Source: Serratia sp. Ag1 (GTDB taxonomy: Bacteria; Pseudomonadota; Gammaproteobacteria; Enterobacterales; Enterobacteriaceae). From it: a stretch of 64,000 bases of DNA. A program made the translations under genes and the position numbers. Position 1 is the stretch's first letter, and each line of letters begins with the position of its first letter. The notes below the pieces were generated by a model, which saw nothing but the letters and a program-made list of their open reading frames with translations, was not told the DNA's origin and did no database searches. Shown piece after piece: positions 9,940-23,282 of the stretch. Location: NCBI RefSeq assembly GCF_000743355.1, contig NZ_JQEI01000012.1, positions 1-64,000 on the forward strand. Direction: 5' to 3'.

Positions 9940-12900
9940 GTGACAAATCGAGTAGAACAACTGCGTCAGCAGTTAGCGCAGCGTATTTTAGTGTTGGACG
10001 GCGGTATGGGCACCATGATCCAGAGCTATCGGCTGGAGGAGCAGGATTATCGCGGTGAACGTTTTGCTGATTGGCAAAGCGACCTGAAAGGCAACAACGA
10101 TCTGCTGGTGCTGACCAAGCCAGAGGTGATCACGGCGATCCACAACGGCTATCTAGAGGCCGGGGCCGACATTCTCGAAACCAACACCTTCAACTCCACC
10201 ACCATTGCCATGGCCGACTACCATATGGAGTCGCTGTCTGCCGAAATTAACTACCAGGCTGCATTGTTGGCCCGTGCCTGTGCCGATGAATGGAGCGCGC
10301 GCACCCCAGATAAACCGCGCTACGTCGCCGGGGTGTTGGGCCCAACCAACCGTACCGCTTCTATCTCACCCAATGTTAACGATCCGGCATTCCGCAATGT
10401 CTCTTTCGATCAGTTGGTGGAAGCCTACCGTGAATCAACCCGCGCGCTGGTGGCTGGCGGTGTCGATCTGATCATGATCGAAACCATCTTCGATACTCTA
10501 AATGCCAAAGCCGCAGCTTTCGCGGTAGAAACCGAATTTGAAGCTTTGGGTGTGACGCTGCCGATCATGATTTCCGGCACCATTACCGATGCTTCCGGTC
10601 GTACCCTGTCCGGCCAGACCACCGAAGCGTTCTACAACTCGCTGCGCCACGTTAAGCCGCTGACTTTCGGCCTGAACTGTGCCCTCGGCCCGGATGAATT
10701 ACGCCAATACGTGGCGGAGCTGGCGCGCATTTCTGAAAGTTACGTGACCGCGCACCCCAACGCCGGTTTGCCGAATGCGTTTGGTGAATACGATCTGGAT
10801 GCCGAAGAAATGGCTAAACAGGTCGGCGAATGGGCGCAGGCTGGTTTCCTGAATATCATCGGTGGTTGCTGTGGCACCACGCCAGCTCATATTGCGGCGA
10901 TGGCGCAAGCGGTAGCCGGTGTGCCGCCGCGCCAGCTGCCAGAACTGCCGGTCGCCTGCCGTTTATCCGGCCTGGAACCGCTGAATATTGATGCGAAGTC
11001 GTTATTCGTCAACGTCGGTGAACGCACTAACGTTACCGGTTCGGCCCGTTTCAAGCGTCTGATCAAAGAAGAAAAATACAGCGAGGCGCTCGACGTGGCG
11101 CGCCAGCAGGTGGAAAGCGGCGCGCAGATCATCGACATCAATATGGATGAGGGCATGCTCGATGCCGAAGCGGCAATGGTGCGTTTCCTCAACCTGATTG
11201 CTGGTGAACCGGATATTGCGCGGGTGCCGATCATGATTGACTCTTCCAAATGGAGCGTGATCGAAAAGGGCCTGAAATGCATTCAGGGCAAAGGCATCGT
11301 TAACTCTATCTCAATGAAAGAAGGCGAAGAGGCCTTTATCCAGCATGCCAAACTGGTGCGCCGTTATGGTGCGGCGGTGGTAGTGATGGCGTTTGACGAA
11401 GTCGGCCAGGCCGATACCCGCGAGCGCAAGTTCGAGATCTGCCGCCGCGCTTATCAGATCCTCACCGAACGCGTCGGTTTCCCGCCGGAAGACATCATTT
11501 TTGACCCGAACATTTTTGCCGTCGCTACCGGGATCGAAGAGCATAACAACTATGCCGTCGACTTTATCGAAGCCTGCGGCGACATCAAAACCCACCTGCC
11601 GCACGCGATGATCTCCGGTGGCGTTTCCAACGTGTCGTTCTCGTTCCGTGGTAACGATCCGGTGCGTGAGGCGATCCACGCGGTGTTCCTGTATCACGCC
11701 ATCCGTAACGGCATGGATATGGGGATCGTTAATGCCGGGCAACTGGCGATCTACGACGATCTGAGTACTGAACTGCGCGACGCGGTGGAAGATGTGATCC
11801 TCAACCGTCGCCCGGACAGCACCGAGCGCTTGCTGGATCTGGCGGAAAAATACCGTGGTAACAAAGATAACGAAGTGGCGGTGCAGCAGGCGGAATGGCG
11901 CGGCTGGCCGGTAGCCAAACGGCTGGAATATTCACTGGTTAAAGGTATCACCGAGTTTATTGAGCTCGACACCGAAGAAGCGCGCCAACAGGCGGAACGC
12001 CCGATCGAAGTGATCGAAGGGCCGCTGATGGCCGGGATGAACGTGGTGGGCGATCTGTTTGGCGAAGGGAAAATGTTCCTGCCGCAGGTGGTGAAGTCTG
12101 CCCGTGTGATGAAACAAGCGGTGGCTTACCTCGAACCTTATATCGAGGCCAGTAAGCAGAAGGGCACTACCGCAGGTAAAATCCTGCTGGCGACGGTGAA
12201 GGGCGATGTACACGACATCGGCAAAAACATCGTCGGCGTGGTGCTGCAATGTAATAACTACGAAATTATCGATCTGGGCGTGATGGTGCCGACGGACAAA
12301 ATCCTCAAGACCGCGCGTGAACAGAAGGTGGATATTATCGGCCTGTCGGGCCTGATCACCCCGTCGCTGGATGAGATGGTGAACGTGGCTAAGGAGATGG
12401 AACGCCAGGGCTTCACTTTACCGCTGCTGATTGGCGGGGCGACCACCTCCAAAGCGCATACCGCAGTGAAGATCGAACAGAATTACAGTGGGCCAACCAC
12501 TTATGTGCAAAACGCCTCACGCACCGTCGGTGTGGTGTCGGCGCTGCTGTCGGATACCCAGCGTGAGGAGTTTGTGGCGCGCACGCGCAAAGAGTATGAA
12601 ACCGTGCGTATCCAACATGGGCGCAAGAAACCGCGCACTCCGCCGGTCAGCCTGCAGCAGGCGCGGGATAACGCCATGGTGCTGGATTGGGAAAACTATC
12701 AGCCACCGGTGCCGAACCAACTGGGGGTGTTCCCGGTGACGGCGAGTATTAACCAACTGCGCCACTATATCGACTGGACGCCGTTTTTTATGACCTGGTC
12801 GCTGGCGGGTAAATATCCGCGCATTCTGGAAGATGAAGTGGTAGGGGAAGAGGCAAAACGCCTGTTCCACGATGCTAACCAGATGCTGGATCAACTGGTA

Positions 12901-13620
12901 GAAAGCGGCAGCCTCAACCCACGCGGTGTTTACGGCCTGTTCCCGGCTAACAGTGTGGGTGACGACGTGGAGGTTTATCGCGATGAAAACCGCGACGAGG
13001 TGCGGGTGGTGAGCCGCCATCTGCGCCAGCAAACTGAAAAAACCGACTTCCCGAACTACTGCTTGGCAGATTTCGTGGCACCGAAAAGTAGCGGCAAGGC
13101 CGATTACTTTGGTGCTTTTGCCGTCACTGGCGGGCTGGAAGAAGATGCGTTGGCGGCAGCCTATGACGCTAAACACGATGATTACAACAAGATCATGGTA
13201 AAGGCGTTGTCGGATCGCTTAGCGGAAGCCTTTGCCGAATACCTGCATGAGCAGGTGCGCAAACAGCATTGGGGCTTTGCGGCAGATGAGAACCTGAGTA
13301 ACGAAGAGCTGATTCGGGAAAATTATCAGGGTATTCGCCCTGCGCCAGGCTACCCGGCTTGCCCAGAGCATACCGAAAAGGCCGAGATCTGGCAGTTGTT
13401 GGACGTAAACCGCCATACCGGTATGAAATTGACCGAATCCTTCGCTATGTGGCCGGGAGCGGCGGTTTCTGGTTGGTATTTCAGCCATCCGGAGAGCAAA
13501 TATTTTGCCGTGGCACAAATTCAGCGCGATCAGGTGGAGGATTATGCGGCACGCAAGGGCATGAAAGTGAACGAGGTTGAACGCTGGTTGGCCCCGAACT
13601 TGGGGTACGATGCCGATTAA
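9940..13620 (+). CDS. metH: Cobalamin-dependent methionine synthase
   Basis: Transfers a methyl group from methyltetrahydrofolate to homocysteine through methylcobalamin. At 1226 aa it is collinear with E. coli MetH (1227). The order is a homocysteine domain (about 1-330, with the zinc cysteine pair in GGCCGTTP), a folate domain (about 350-620), the cobalamin domain with its lower-ligand motif DVHDIGKNI (about 755-763), and a C-terminal SAM-binding reactivation domain ([12 protein letters not shown]). GTG at 9940 is preferred: GAGGG lies 6 nt before it, and it aligns with the E. coli start. ATG at 9934 is in frame but directly abuts that ribosome site. Divergent from iclR. Confidence 0.96.
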   Translation: MTNRVEQLRQQLAQRILVLDGGMGTMIQSYRLEEQDYRGERFADWQSDLKGNNDLLVLTKPEVITAIHNGYLEAGADILETNTFNSTTIAMADYHMESLSAEINYQAALLARACADEWSARTPDKPRYVAGVLGPTNRTASISPNVNDPAFRNVSFDQLVEAYRESTRALVAGGVDLIMIETIFDTLNAKAAAFAVETEFEALGVTLPIMISGTITDASGRTLSGQTTEAFYNSLRHVKPLTFGLNCALGPDELRQYVAELARISESYVTAHPNAGLPNAFGEYDLDAEEMAKQVGEWAQAGFLNIIGGCCGTTPAHIAAMAQAVAGVPPRQLPELPVACRLSGLEPLNIDAKSLFVNVGERTNVTGSARFKRLIKEEKYSEALDVARQQVESGAQIIDINMDEGMLDAEAAMVRFLNLIAGEPDIARVPIMIDSSKWSVIEKGLKCIQGKGIVNSISMKEGEEAFIQHAKLVRRYGAAVVVMAFDEVGQADTRERKFEICRRAYQILTERVGFPPEDIIFDPNIFAVATGIEEHNNYAVDFIEACGDIKTHLPHAMISGGVSNVSFSFRGNDPVREAIHAVFLYHAIRNGMDMGIVNAGQLAIYDDLSTELRDAVEDVILNRRPDSTERLLDLAEKYRGNKDNEVAVQQAEWRGWPVAKRLEYSLVKGITEFIELDTEEARQQAERPIEVIEGPLMAGMNVVGDLFGEGKMFLPQVVKSARVMKQAVAYLEPYIEASKQKGTTAGKILLATVKGDVHDIGKNIVGVVLQCNNYEIIDLGVMVPTDKILKTAREQKVDIIGLSGLITPSLDEMVNVAKEMERQGFTLPLLIGGATTSKAHTAVKIEQNYSGPTTYVQNASRTVGVVSALLSDTQREEFVARTRKEYETVRIQHGRKKPRTPPVSLQQARDNAMVLDWENYQPPVPNQLGVFPVTASINQLRHYIDWTPFFMTWSLAGKYPRILEDEVVGEEAKRLFHDANQMLDQLVESGSLNPRGVYGLFPANSVGDDVEVYRDENRDEVRVVSRHLRQQTEKTDFPNYCLADFVAPKSSGKADYFGAFAVTGGLEEDALAAAYDAKHDDYNKIMVKALSDRLAEAFAEYLHEQVRKQHWGFAADENLSNEELIRENYQGIRPAPGYPACPEHTEKAEIWQLLDVNRHTGMKLTESFAMWPGAAVSGWYFSHPESKYFAVAQIQRDQVEDYAARKGMKVNEVERWLAPNLGYDAD

Positions 13621-13629
13621 AGCGATAAA

Positions 13630-13663
13630 TTCCCCACACTAACGATATCGGCAGTGTGGGGAA
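13630..13663. terminator. Terminator between convergent metH and the BASS transporter
   Basis: A stem of TTCCCCACACT with AGTGTGGGGAA encloses an 11-nt loop, between two convergent stop codons only 52 bp apart. The flanking A/T pairs extend the stem, so it could serve both strands. Confidence 0.75.
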
Positions 13664-13672
13664 TACGGTGAA

Positions 13673-14590
13673 CTACTCTTTCTTGGTGGGGCGGCCAGAC
13701 CAGTAACCGGCCAACAGGGAGCCGGAAAGGTTGTGCCACACCGAGAACAACGCGCCGGGTAACGCCGCCAATGGCGAGAAATAAATCTTGCCTAGCGTGG
13801 CGGCCAGCCCGGAGTTCTGCATACCTACTTCGATCGCCAACGTGCGGCAGGTGGATTCATCGAAGCCGAACAGTTTACCGCCCCAGTAACCGCTTACTAA
13901 CCCGATACCGTTATGCAGGATCACGGCGACGATAACCACTAACCCTACAGAGGCGATATGGCTCTGGCTGCCTGCCACGACCGCGCTGATGATGGCCACG
14001 ATACAGACCATCGACAGTGCCGGTAGAAACGGTTCGACGCGTTTTACCGCTTTGGTAAAGGTATGATGAATGATCAAGCCCAGGCCGATCGGGATCACCA
14101 CGATCTGCAGGATACTCAATAACATCCCCATAGTATCGACGCTGATCTCGGCGTCGACGTACAGGCGCGTCAACAGCGGTGTGGCAAACACGCCAACCAG
14201 CGTAGAGACGGCTGAAATAGTTACTGAAAGTGCCACATCGCCTTTCGCCAGATAAATGATCACGTTGGACGCTGTACCGCTGGCGACGCTGCCCACCAAT
14301 ACCATACCGGCGGAGAGATCCGGCGGCATATGGAACAGCAACGCCAGGAGCCACGCCGCCAACGGCATAATCAGGTAATGCAGGAAGATCCCAGCGGCTA
14401 CCGGGCCGGGGCGCGATAGCACGCGTTTGAAATCGTCCAGACGCAGCGTCACGCCCATAGCAAACATAATCAGCATCAATAATGGGCTGATATAAGGGCT
14501 AAGGCCGGTAAAGGTGGCAGGGGTGTAATAAGCAGCGACGGAAAGCAGTACGGCCCACAGCGGGAATAAACGGGTTATTTTTGCCAGCAT
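13673..14590 (-). CDS. Bile acid:sodium symporter family transporter (PanS-like)
   Basis: Inner-membrane transporter of the BASS family (SBF domain). The 305-aa protein is almost wholly hydrophobic and shows about ten membrane segments. Conserved features include the proline-rich helix [38 protein letters not shown] in the core, and the [13 protein letters not shown] motif near residue 255. Related enteric proteins of this size import ketopantoate/pantoate (PanS), but the substrate cannot be read from sequence. It is monocistronic, converges on metH, and an ERIC-type repeat lies directly upstream of its start. Confidence 0.85.
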   Translation of the reverse strand: MLAKITRLFPLWAVLLSVAAYYTPATFTGLSPYISPLLMLIMFAMGVTLRLDDFKRVLSRPGPVAAGIFLHYLIMPLAAWLLALLFHMPPDLSAGMVLVGSVASGTASNVIIYLAKGDVALSVTISAVSTLVGVFATPLLTRLYVDAEISVDTMGMLLSILQIVVIPIGLGLIIHHTFTKAVKRVEPFLPALSMVCIVAIISAVVAGSQSHIASVGLVVIVAVILHNGIGLVSGYWGGKLFGFDESTCRTLAIEVGMQNSGLAATLGKIYFSPLAALPGALFSVWHNLSGSLLAGYWSGRPTKKE

Positions 14591-14617
14591 TAATAGTGTT
14601 TCCCTTCACAAGGCATT

Positions 14618-14890
14618 TATACCCGTCATACTTCAAGTTGCTTGGGTGTTGGCTGCGTTACTAGGCCCATCCTGGGCCTCGCCCCTTCGGGGCCGCTGCA
14701 AGCAGCGTTCAAATCTGCTTTCGCAGATTTGTCACTCACCCCAGTCACTTACTTGAGTAAGCTCCTGAGGATTATGAGCCTCATAAATGAGGCTCCCCCT
14801 GCGGGCCAGCGCAAGCGCTGTTCAAACCGGTCTTTGACCGGTTTGTTATTCAGTTGCCGCCTACAAGCAACTCGAATTATTTTGGGTATA
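14618..14890. repeat. Enlarged ERIC-type repeat with inserted hairpins
   Basis: The 273-bp element begins TATACCCGTCATACTTCAAG and ends with TTTTGGGTATA, the same termini as the 127-bp ERIC at 32635-32761. It also carries the ERIC core CAGTCACTTACTTGAGTAAG. The extra length comes from added short hairpins on both sides of the core, among them GGCCCATCCTGGGCC, GCCCCTTCGGGGC, AAATCTGCTTTCGCAGATTT, GAGCCTCATAAATGAGGCTC and AAACCGGTCTTTGACCGGTT. It lies between the BASS gene start and the lysC stop. Confidence 0.85.
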
Positions 14891-14900
14891 GTCAGTCGTA

Positions 14901-16268
14901 TTATTCAAACAGGTTGCGGTGCAGCGTTTGTACCACCTGCTCTGCATCGTCACCCGGTACCAGGAAGCAGAGATTATAGCTGCTGGCCCCGTAGCAGATC
15001 ATACGGATATTAAACGGATCCAGCACACCAAACACTTCTTTGCCGACGCCGCAGGCTTGGGAAAGTTTGTTACCAATCAGGGCAACCAAGGCCAGATTCT
15101 CTTCCACTTCAACCCGACACAGCGAAGAAAGTTCGGTGAGCAGTGAGGTGGTCAGCAGGCTGCCACCGGTAGAGGTAGAACCGGTGGTATCCATCGTCAG
15201 TGCCACGCTGACTTCAGATGTGGTGATCAGATCGACAGAAATATTGTGGCGCGCCAGTATGTTAAATACCTCAGCCAGGAAACCGCGTGCGTGCAACATA
15301 TTCAGGCTGTGCAGCGTCAACAGAGTTTGCTTGCGGCGCAGCGCCAGCGCCCGGAACAGCGGTGGGTTTTCTGTGGTGTTGCACACCAGCGTCCCCCCCG
15401 CAGCAGGATCTTTGCTTGAACCGACAAAAACCGGGATATCGCTGCGCACGGCGGGCAGCAGCGTTGCCGGATGCAGCACTTTGGCACCAAAGGTGGCCAT
15501 TTCTGCTGCTTCTTCAAAGGCGATTTTGTCGATGCGCTTGGCGGCAGGCACCACGCGCGGATCGGTGGTGTAAATGCCAGGGACATCGGTCCAGATATCC
15601 ACACGGCTGACGTTCAGCGCTTCACCCAGCAGTGCGGCGGTGTAGTCGCTGCCACCCCGGCCCAGCGTGGTAGTCCGGCCTTTGGCTTCGCTACCGATGA
15701 AACCTTGGGTAATGACCAGAGCCTCTTGCAAGCGCGGTTTCAACAGCGTCTGAGCCAGTTCGGTCAATACGGCATGGTCCGGCACTGCGCGGCCAAAATG
15801 ATCGTCGGTACGCATCACTTTACGCACATCGAACCATTCAGCCTGAATATGGCGTTGGCGCAGGATTTCCACAAACAGCAGGGTGGACATCAGTTCACCA
15901 TGGCTGACCAGTTCGTCGGTCAAGGCGGGGGAAGTGGCCAAGGCAGCAGCGTCCGACAGCATGGCGATATTTTCCAGCATGCGGTCGATTTCTTCACGGA
16001 TCACTGCCGGATTATCAAGGCGATCGAGAATGGCATATTGAATACGACGAATTTCATCGAGCTGGTAGGTGCGTTTTTCGGCGTTACACCCTTCGGCCAA
16101 GGCCACCAACAGGTTGGTGATACCCGCAGAAGCAGAGAGTATGACCAGGCGGACATTAGGATTGGACAGGACGACATCGGCGCTGCGGTTCATCGCATCG
16201 AAATCGGCCACGCTGGTGCCGCCAAATTTTGCCACTACGGTATTGTTCAGGGGGGCTGCTTGATTCAT
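14901..16268 (-). CDS. lysC: Lysine-sensitive aspartokinase III
   Basis: Phosphorylates aspartate as the first step towards lysine, threonine and methionine; allosterically inhibited by lysine. It has 455 aa: an amino-acid kinase domain (about 1-290, starting with VVAKFGGTSVAD and including TLGRGGSDYTAALL), then tandem ACT domains (about 305-455). The start at 16268 aligns with E. coli LysC; a longer open frame upstream runs through the riboswitch and is not coding. It is preceded by a 5' leader of about 300 nt carrying a lysine riboswitch. Monocistronic, with an ERIC repeat downstream. Confidence 0.96.
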   Translation of the reverse strand: MNQAAPLNNTVVAKFGGTSVADFDAMNRSADVVLSNPNVRLVILSASAGITNLLVALAEGCNAEKRTYQLDEIRRIQYAILDRLDNPAVIREEIDRMLENIAMLSDAAALATSPALTDELVSHGELMSTLLFVEILRQRHIQAEWFDVRKVMRTDDHFGRAVPDHAVLTELAQTLLKPRLQEALVITQGFIGSEAKGRTTTLGRGGSDYTAALLGEALNVSRVDIWTDVPGIYTTDPRVVPAAKRIDKIAFEEAAEMATFGAKVLHPATLLPAVRSDIPVFVGSSKDPAAGGTLVCNTTENPPLFRALALRRKQTLLTLHSLNMLHARGFLAEVFNILARHNISVDLITTSEVSVALTMDTTGSTSTGGSLLTTSLLTELSSLCRVEVEENLALVALIGNKLSQACGVGKEVFGVLDPFNIRMICYGASSYNLCFLVPGDDAEQVVQTLHRNLFE

Positions 16269-16380
16269 GTAAAGCCTCGTGTCAGGGATGCCATTCACAT
16301 GGCAATTGATTTCCATAGCCTTGGCACAAGGGGAGAGCGGTAAACAGGGAGCAGGCGTAGAGGTTGAGGCTACGATACAC

Positions 16381-18480
<2,100 letters not shown>

Positions 18481-18530
18481 TCTGTGAGCAAAACCTGCCA
18501 GCGTTCGATTGACAGGTATTGATGCACTGA

Positions 18531-18560
18531 AGGATGAGCCCGATTATGGGGCTCATCCTT
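18531..18560 (+). terminator. pgi downstream stem-loop
   Basis: AGGATGAGCCC pairs with GGGCTCATCCTT around a short loop, 50 bp after the pgi stop. There is no U-run after it (CGCACAATAAG), so termination may be partial or the hairpin may protect the 3' end. Confidence 0.6.
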
Positions 18561-18586
18561 CGCACAATAAGTGATTTGCTTGTCTG

Positions 18587-18666
18587 TAGTCGTCATACTT
18601 CAAGCAGCTTGGATGTTGGCTGCCCCCTGTCTTTTACAAGTAAATCGAATTATTTTGGGTCTATAC
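18587..18666. repeat. Internally deleted ERIC-type repeat
   Basis: It keeps both ERIC termini (CGTCATACTTCAAG...GCTTGGATGTTGGCTGCC on the left and AATCGAATTATTTTGGGTCTATA on the right), but the core between them is reduced to about 15 bp. Total length is about 80 bp against 127 bp for the intact copy at 32635-32761. Confidence 0.75.
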
Positions 18667-19141
18667 TGAAAATAATTCCATTCATAGCATCCACAATGCT
18701 GAGCCCACACCAGTTTGATGCGTAGTGATAACAGTGGATTTGTTTGGTAGCTGTCCTATTGCGATACAAAATATTTTATCTGTAGATGATTGATATACTT
18801 ACCCTGTAATGGACGTGTTCCATAAAAAATATAAGATATATTATAGGGTTGAGCTTTTTCCTAAAATTCTCATGAAGTTTGTTTTTATTATTTATTGTGC
18901 TATAAAAATTAAGCTTATTGATGACACCTTTTTCCTTTTAAGCTGTAGGGTGTTAGGTGTATATCCAGCATTTTTGGTGTTGCTGTGTGACCAATGTTTC
19001 AGCAATTTCAAATTAAGGGTATATTGAGCTACCGATGAGCTTAACCTGGGTTAAATCTCACAGTGATAAGTTCGAAGGGTGTGCTAACAATTTAAGAAAG
19101 TGCCCTAAGCACTTGATTTACTACTACGAAAAGGGGTGTGT
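18667..19141 (+). promoter_or_regulatory. Long A+T-rich leader upstream of yjbE
   Basis: About 475 bp with no well-supported gene; a 72-codon open frame at 18809-19027 has no recognisable family. In E. coli the yjb operon is under Rcs and osmotic control. TTAAGGGTATATTGAG at 19013-19028 is a loose match to the RcsAB box, and an AGTGCCCTAAGCACT palindrome lies near 19099. Both are tentative. Confidence 0.35.
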
Positions 19142-19366
19142 ATGAAGAAAATACTGTATCCGGTATTAGTCGTTATGGCTTTACTCGGTGCTTCCAATTC
19201 TTGGGCTGCTTTCGCTGTTATTGGCGCTAAAGGTAAGGCGGTTGCTGCGGGGACTAGTGCTGTTGCTGTTGCTGCTGCGTGCGCAATGGTGGCCGAAAAC
19301 CGGGGTGGTGAAGAGGATGGGGTTGCTATTAGCCCTACCACCACGACCACGACCAGAACGAAATAA
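19142..19366 (+). CDS. yjbE: YjbE family exported small protein
   Basis: First gene of the yjbEFGH operon, linked in E. coli to production of an extracellular polysaccharide under Rcs control. It is 74 aa: a signal peptide (MKKILYPVLVVMALLGASNSWA), a low-complexity Gly/Ala/Val body, and a Thr-rich tail with six threonines in a row. E. coli YjbE has the same layout and also ends in a Thr run. The ATG at 19142 has AAGGGGTG before it. Function is unknown at the molecular level. The assignment rests on position and composition. Confidence 0.85.
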   Translation: MKKILYPVLVVMALLGASNSWAAFAVIGAKGKAVAAGTSAVAVAAACAMVAENRGGEEDGVAISPTTTTTTRTK

Positions 19367-19532
19367 ACAGTAAAAGAATAACCGCATATCGCTACAGAGC
19401 TTGGTGTTGCAGGGAGTGGGTAGAACCTGACGAGTTGGTCGAACTGACACTTCTTTTTGTAACCGCAACTTCAGGGCTAAAGATAAAATAGCGGTTATTC
19501 TTTTTTTTTATCTACGTGCCGGGATTGCTCAA

Positions 19533-20189
19533 TTGCGCTATCTATCTTTGTTAATCATATGCCTATCTCTCCAGGCCTGTACGTCAGCCCAAAAAAACGT
19601 TAATGATGCAATTTATCATTCTTTGTTTGAATCGTCGGATATTGAACTCACCGATCAAGAGATCCAGAGCCTCTCCAAGCCTAGCGCTTATGTTCGTATT
19701 GATGGACAGCAACAGATTGTGATGGTGCTCGGGGCGTTTGAAAACGGCGAAGAGAAGTGGGTGAGTCAGGACCGCACTTTAATGACGCTAAGAAATGGCC
19801 GGGTAGTCAAGACGCTGGGTTGGAAGGATAATTTGCTCAGTGTGTCTAATCTGGAGCAGGATCCTTTGGCAGATCCACAGCATCTGGTGGAGGGTGCTCG
19901 CTGGTCATATCTGCTTTCTTGGACTGAAGATAATCAGGTCCGTTCCGGCTATGCCGAATCGGTATTTCACCGATTAGCAGATAAATCTCTGGTTATTGGC
20001 GGTAAGAGCCAGACTTATCACGTCATTGAAGAGACAGTGAACGTTGATGGCTTAGGTAAAAGCTGGGTAAACAGCTTCTGGTTGGATCCGCAAACGGGCA
20101 GGGTAGTTAAATCAGAGCAATCCATGGGTGCGGACTTTTTCCCGATTGAAATTCTATTATTGAAGCAGAGGCATAATGAAAAAAATTAA
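19533..20189 (+). CDS. yjbF: YjbF family (GfcB-like) lipoprotein
   Basis: Second gene of the operon, 218 aa. The N-terminus is a lipoprotein signal with lipobox LQAC (mature Cys near residue 16), so it is probably anchored in the outer membrane. It belongs to the YjbF/GfcB family that accompanies group 4 capsule and Yjb polysaccharide genes. The start is TTG at 19533; no ATG is near, and this is the codon that gives a complete signal peptide. It overlaps yjbG by 14 bp, implying translational coupling. Confidence 0.87.
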   Translation: MRYLSLLIICLSLQACTSAQKNVNDAIYHSLFESSDIELTDQEIQSLSKPSAYVRIDGQQQIVMVLGAFENGEEKWVSQDRTLMTLRNGRVVKTLGWKDNLLSVSNLEQDPLADPQHLVEGARWSYLLSWTEDNQVRSGYAESVFHRLADKSLVIGGKSQTYHVIEETVNVDGLGKSWVNSFWLDPQTGRVVKSEQSMGADFFPIEILLLKQRHNEKN

Positions 20190-20931
20190 TCTGCTTTTGA
20201 GCACACTCCTGTGTCTTTCACTGAACTCTGCACATGCAGAAAGCCAGATAACCATTTTTTATCCGGATAAGGCGTCAGTGACTCTCAAAAATGTTCCTAC
20301 GTTAGAGAACCTCGTGCTGAACAACCCGGCTTTGCAAGGCAACGTTTGGTGGCCGGGAGCGGTGATTGCCGTGCCGAGCGCCACTCAACTCCAGCAGCAC
20401 AAGCAACAGCAAGTATTAGCGCGCTTGAAGGCGCTCAGTGCGGTTTTGCGGCAAGATGGCGATACGTCGCTGGCGGCAACGGTTGACAGCGTCTATGCCC
20501 AACTTGCTGAGATTAAAGTCGTTGGCCGCCTGTTTGTGCCGCTTGATCCTGATAGGATCCAGTTAGATCCCGTGCTTGACCGTCGGTTGTCGGGGCAATA
20601 TCAAGTTTATGTAACGGTGGAGCCCAAAAGGGTCACGCTGTTAGGCGCATTGGCACCGTATGGCAAACGTGATTTCTTAGTCGGAAAAGATGTCAGTGAT
20701 TATTTTACCGGGCTTCAGCGTCTTGATGGGGCTGAAGACGATACCGCCTGGATTATTACTCCTCAGGGGGAGGCACAGCCCGTTCCTGTTGCGTACTGGA
20801 ACCGGCGGCATAATGAAATGACGCCAGGGAGTCTTTTATTTCTGGGGTTTGCTGTTTCCGCATTGCCTGAAGATTTCAAAGACATCAACGAGCAGATTAT
20901 TTCGTTATTGACGCACCGGATCCCAGACTGA
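20176..20931 (+). CDS. yjbG: YjbG family (GfcC-like) periplasmic protein
   Basis: 251 aa with a cleavable signal peptide ending at AHA (about residue 22), so periplasmic. The family (capsule biosynthesis GfcC) has a beta-grasp fold and takes part in polysaccharide export in an undefined way. It overlaps yjbF by 14 bp and yjbH by one base (TGATG), so the three genes are one unit. The YjbG assignment comes from operon position plus family resemblance. Confidence 0.87.
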   Translation: MKKINLLLSTLLCLSLNSAHAESQITIFYPDKASVTLKNVPTLENLVLNNPALQGNVWWPGAVIAVPSATQLQQHKQQQVLARLKALSAVLRQDGDTSLAATVDSVYAQLAEIKVVGRLFVPLDPDRIQLDPVLDRRLSGQYQVYVTVEPKRVTLLGALAPYGKRDFLVGKDVSDYFTGLQRLDGAEDDTAWIITPQGEAQPVPVAYWNRRHNEMTPGSLLFLGFAVSALPEDFKDINEQIISLLTHRIPD

Positions 20932-23021
20932 TGAAAAAACGTTACTTATTTAGCTTGGTTGCGCTGTCTGTCGCGAATGCGTGTCAGGCGGCTTCATATC
21001 CTGCCCCGTTAGGGCCATCTCAGACTGACTTCGGCGGCGCGGGTTTGCTGCAAACTCCGACTGCGCGCATGGCGAAAGAGGGCGAGTTCAGTTTTAACTA
21101 CCGTGATAATGATCAATACCGTTTTTATTCGATTTCTGTTCAAGCCATGCCATGGTTAGAGACCACTGTCCGATATACCGATGTGCGGACGCGTAAATAC
21201 AGTAGTGACCCATCATTCAGCGGTGACCAAACCTATAAAGACAAGTCTTTTGATGTGAAAGTGCGTCTTTGGGAAGAAGGGTATTGGCTGCCTGAGGTCT
21301 CTGCGGGGGTGCGTGACATCGGCGGCACCGGGTTGTTCGATGGTGAATACCTGGTGGCCAGTAAAGCCTGGGGGCCTCTCGATTTTACCTTGGGTATGGG
21401 ATGGGGCTATTTGGGTAACAGTGGCAACGTCAGGAACCCGTTCTGTGATGTTGGCGATCGCTTCTGTAAGCGTGACAACTCGCATTCGACGAATGGCGGC
21501 ACGATTGACCTTGGCGAATCTTTCCGTGGGCCTGCGGCTATTTTTGGTGGTGTTGAGTATCAGACCCCTTGGCAACCGCTGCGCTTGAAGTTGGAATACG
21601 AAGGGAATGATTATCAGGGTGACTTTGCCGGTAAGCTTACGCAAGACAGCAAATTTAACGTTGGTGCGGTTTACCGTGTCACCGATTGGGCCGACGTTAA
21701 CCTGAGTTATGAGCGCGGCAATACCTTGATGGCAGGGGTTACCTTACGCACTAACTTTAACGATTTAACGTCTTCCCATGTTGATCAGTCAAAGCCAGTC
21801 TACCAGCCTGAGCCGCAGGGCGAACAACTGCAGATGGATGTGGTGACCAACCAGCTTTCTGAACTTGAAGATCAAGCGGGTTTTACCGCGCCTAAGATTC
21901 AGGTGAAAGACAATACCCTGTATATGACGGGGACCCAGTCTCGTTATCGCTATAGCGAAGACGGGGTTGAGCGAGCTAACATTATTCTCATGAATCACCT
22001 TCCAGCAGGTGTTGATACGCTGGATGTGACAGAGACTCGTTATAATCTGCCGCAGGTGACAACCAGGACTGATGTAAAAAGTTTGCGTTCGCAACTGGAA
22101 GGCTACCCACTTGGGCAGGAACAGACGTTGCAGCAAAAACGCCTTGAGCCCCAGTTGCCAGAGAATGTTGAGCAAGGTTACTACATCGAGGATGACCGGC
22201 TGAGTTTCAGTCTGTCACCAACGTTAACCCAGTCGGTAGGCGGTGCAGAATCATTCTATTTGTATCAGATTGGTTTGCTGGGCAGTGCTAGCTGGTGGGC
22301 AACAGATCATTTATTAACGAGTGGCAGCGTGTTTGTTAACCTGGCGAACAACTACGGTAGATTCAACTATACGGCACCGCCGCCAGACTCCCAATTACCA
22401 CGGGTGCGTACCCATATTCGTGAATATGTTGGGAACGATGTGTACATCAACGATCTGCAAGCCAATTACTTCCAATCCTTTGGGAATGGCATCTATGGGC
22501 AGGTGTACGGTGGCTATCTGGAAAGCATGTTCGGTGGCGTTGGTGGGGAACTGCTCTATCGGCCATTAGACAGCGACTGGGCGGTTGGCGTGAATGCTAA
22601 CTGGGTTAAACAGCGTGACTGGGACGACATGATGCGTTTTGCCGATTATGATGTCGTCACCGGGCATATTACCGGTTATTGGAAGCCGCCTTTTGCTGAT
22701 GATGTGCTGGTTGCCTTAAGCGTGGGCCAGTATCTGGCGAAAGACAAAGGGGCGACGCTGGGGCTGTCGAGACGCTTTGACAGCGGTGTTGTGGCCGGCG
22801 TGTATGCTTCGTTTACGGATGCGTCTCAAAAGGAATATGGTGAAGGTTCATTCACCAAGGGCTTCTACATTTCCGTGCCTCTGGAATTGTTGACCACGTC
22901 TCCTTCCCGTAGCCGTGCAGGGATCGGCTGGACACCACTGACCCGCGATGGTGGGCAAATGCTGAGCCGCAAATATCAACTGTACGGTATGACGTCCGAT
23001 CGCGATGCTCGCTTCCGCTAA
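20931..23021 (+). CDS. yjbH: YjbH family outer-membrane protein
   Basis: 696 aa with a signal peptide (cleavage after CQA, about residue 20) and a YjbH/GfcD domain (DUF940). The C-terminal half alternates aromatic and polar residues and closes with [15 protein letters not shown], consistent with an outer-membrane beta barrel for polysaccharide export. The conserved N-terminal [19 protein letters not shown] block is typical. Last gene of yjbEFGH; its ATG shares a base with the yjbG stop. Confidence 0.9.
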   Translation: MKKRYLFSLVALSVANACQAASYPAPLGPSQTDFGGAGLLQTPTARMAKEGEFSFNYRDNDQYRFYSISVQAMPWLETTVRYTDVRTRKYSSDPSFSGDQTYKDKSFDVKVRLWEEGYWLPEVSAGVRDIGGTGLFDGEYLVASKAWGPLDFTLGMGWGYLGNSGNVRNPFCDVGDRFCKRDNSHSTNGGTIDLGESFRGPAAIFGGVEYQTPWQPLRLKLEYEGNDYQGDFAGKLTQDSKFNVGAVYRVTDWADVNLSYERGNTLMAGVTLRTNFNDLTSSHVDQSKPVYQPEPQGEQLQMDVVTNQLSELEDQAGFTAPKIQVKDNTLYMTGTQSRYRYSEDGVERANIILMNHLPAGVDTLDVTETRYNLPQVTTRTDVKSLRSQLEGYPLGQEQTLQQKRLEPQLPENVEQGYYIEDDRLSFSLSPTLTQSVGGAESFYLYQIGLLGSASWWATDHLLTSGSVFVNLANNYGRFNYTAPPPDSQLPRVRTHIREYVGNDVYINDLQANYFQSFGNGIYGQVYGGYLESMFGGVGGELLYRPLDSDWAVGVNANWVKQRDWDDMMRFADYDVVTGHITGYWKPPFADDVLVALSVGQYLAKDKGATLGLSRRFDSGVVAGVYASFTDASQKEYGEGSFTKGFYISVPLELLTTSPSRSRAGIGWTPLTRDGGQMLSRKYQLYGMTSDRDARFR

Positions 23022-23144
23022 TCATCTGTTGTTTCTCAATCTGGGGGATTAATCATCCCCCAAGACCTCTATTATTGTCACCAGGGTTTGCTTCTCTTCT
23101 ACCGGTTCGCTCAGTTGTAATGATTGATGGTGTTTTGCAGGCAT

Positions 23145-23171
23145 AAAAATGGCGGCCTAGCGCAGGCCGCC
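23145..23171 (-). terminator. malEFG operon terminator
   Basis: On the minus strand GGCGGCCT pairs perfectly with AGGCCGCC around a 5-nt loop and is followed by ATTTTTA. It lies about 110 bp after the malG stop and also stands between convergent yjbH and malG. Confidence 0.82.
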
Positions 23172-23282
23172 CAAGACACAGGTATTGATCAGATTAACGC
23201 AAAGTACATCAAACGTATTGCAGTAGACAAAACACAGGATTTAACACTTTACGGGCCCTGTATCACTAAGCCCGGTAATCCA

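Noticed and set aside
15471-16343. 290-codon open frame antisense to lysC
   Set aside because: Shadow of lysC; no ribosome site and no recognisable domain.
18809-19027. 72-codon open frame before yjbE
   Set aside because: A+T-rich, no clear ribosome site and no family; a chance frame is more likely.
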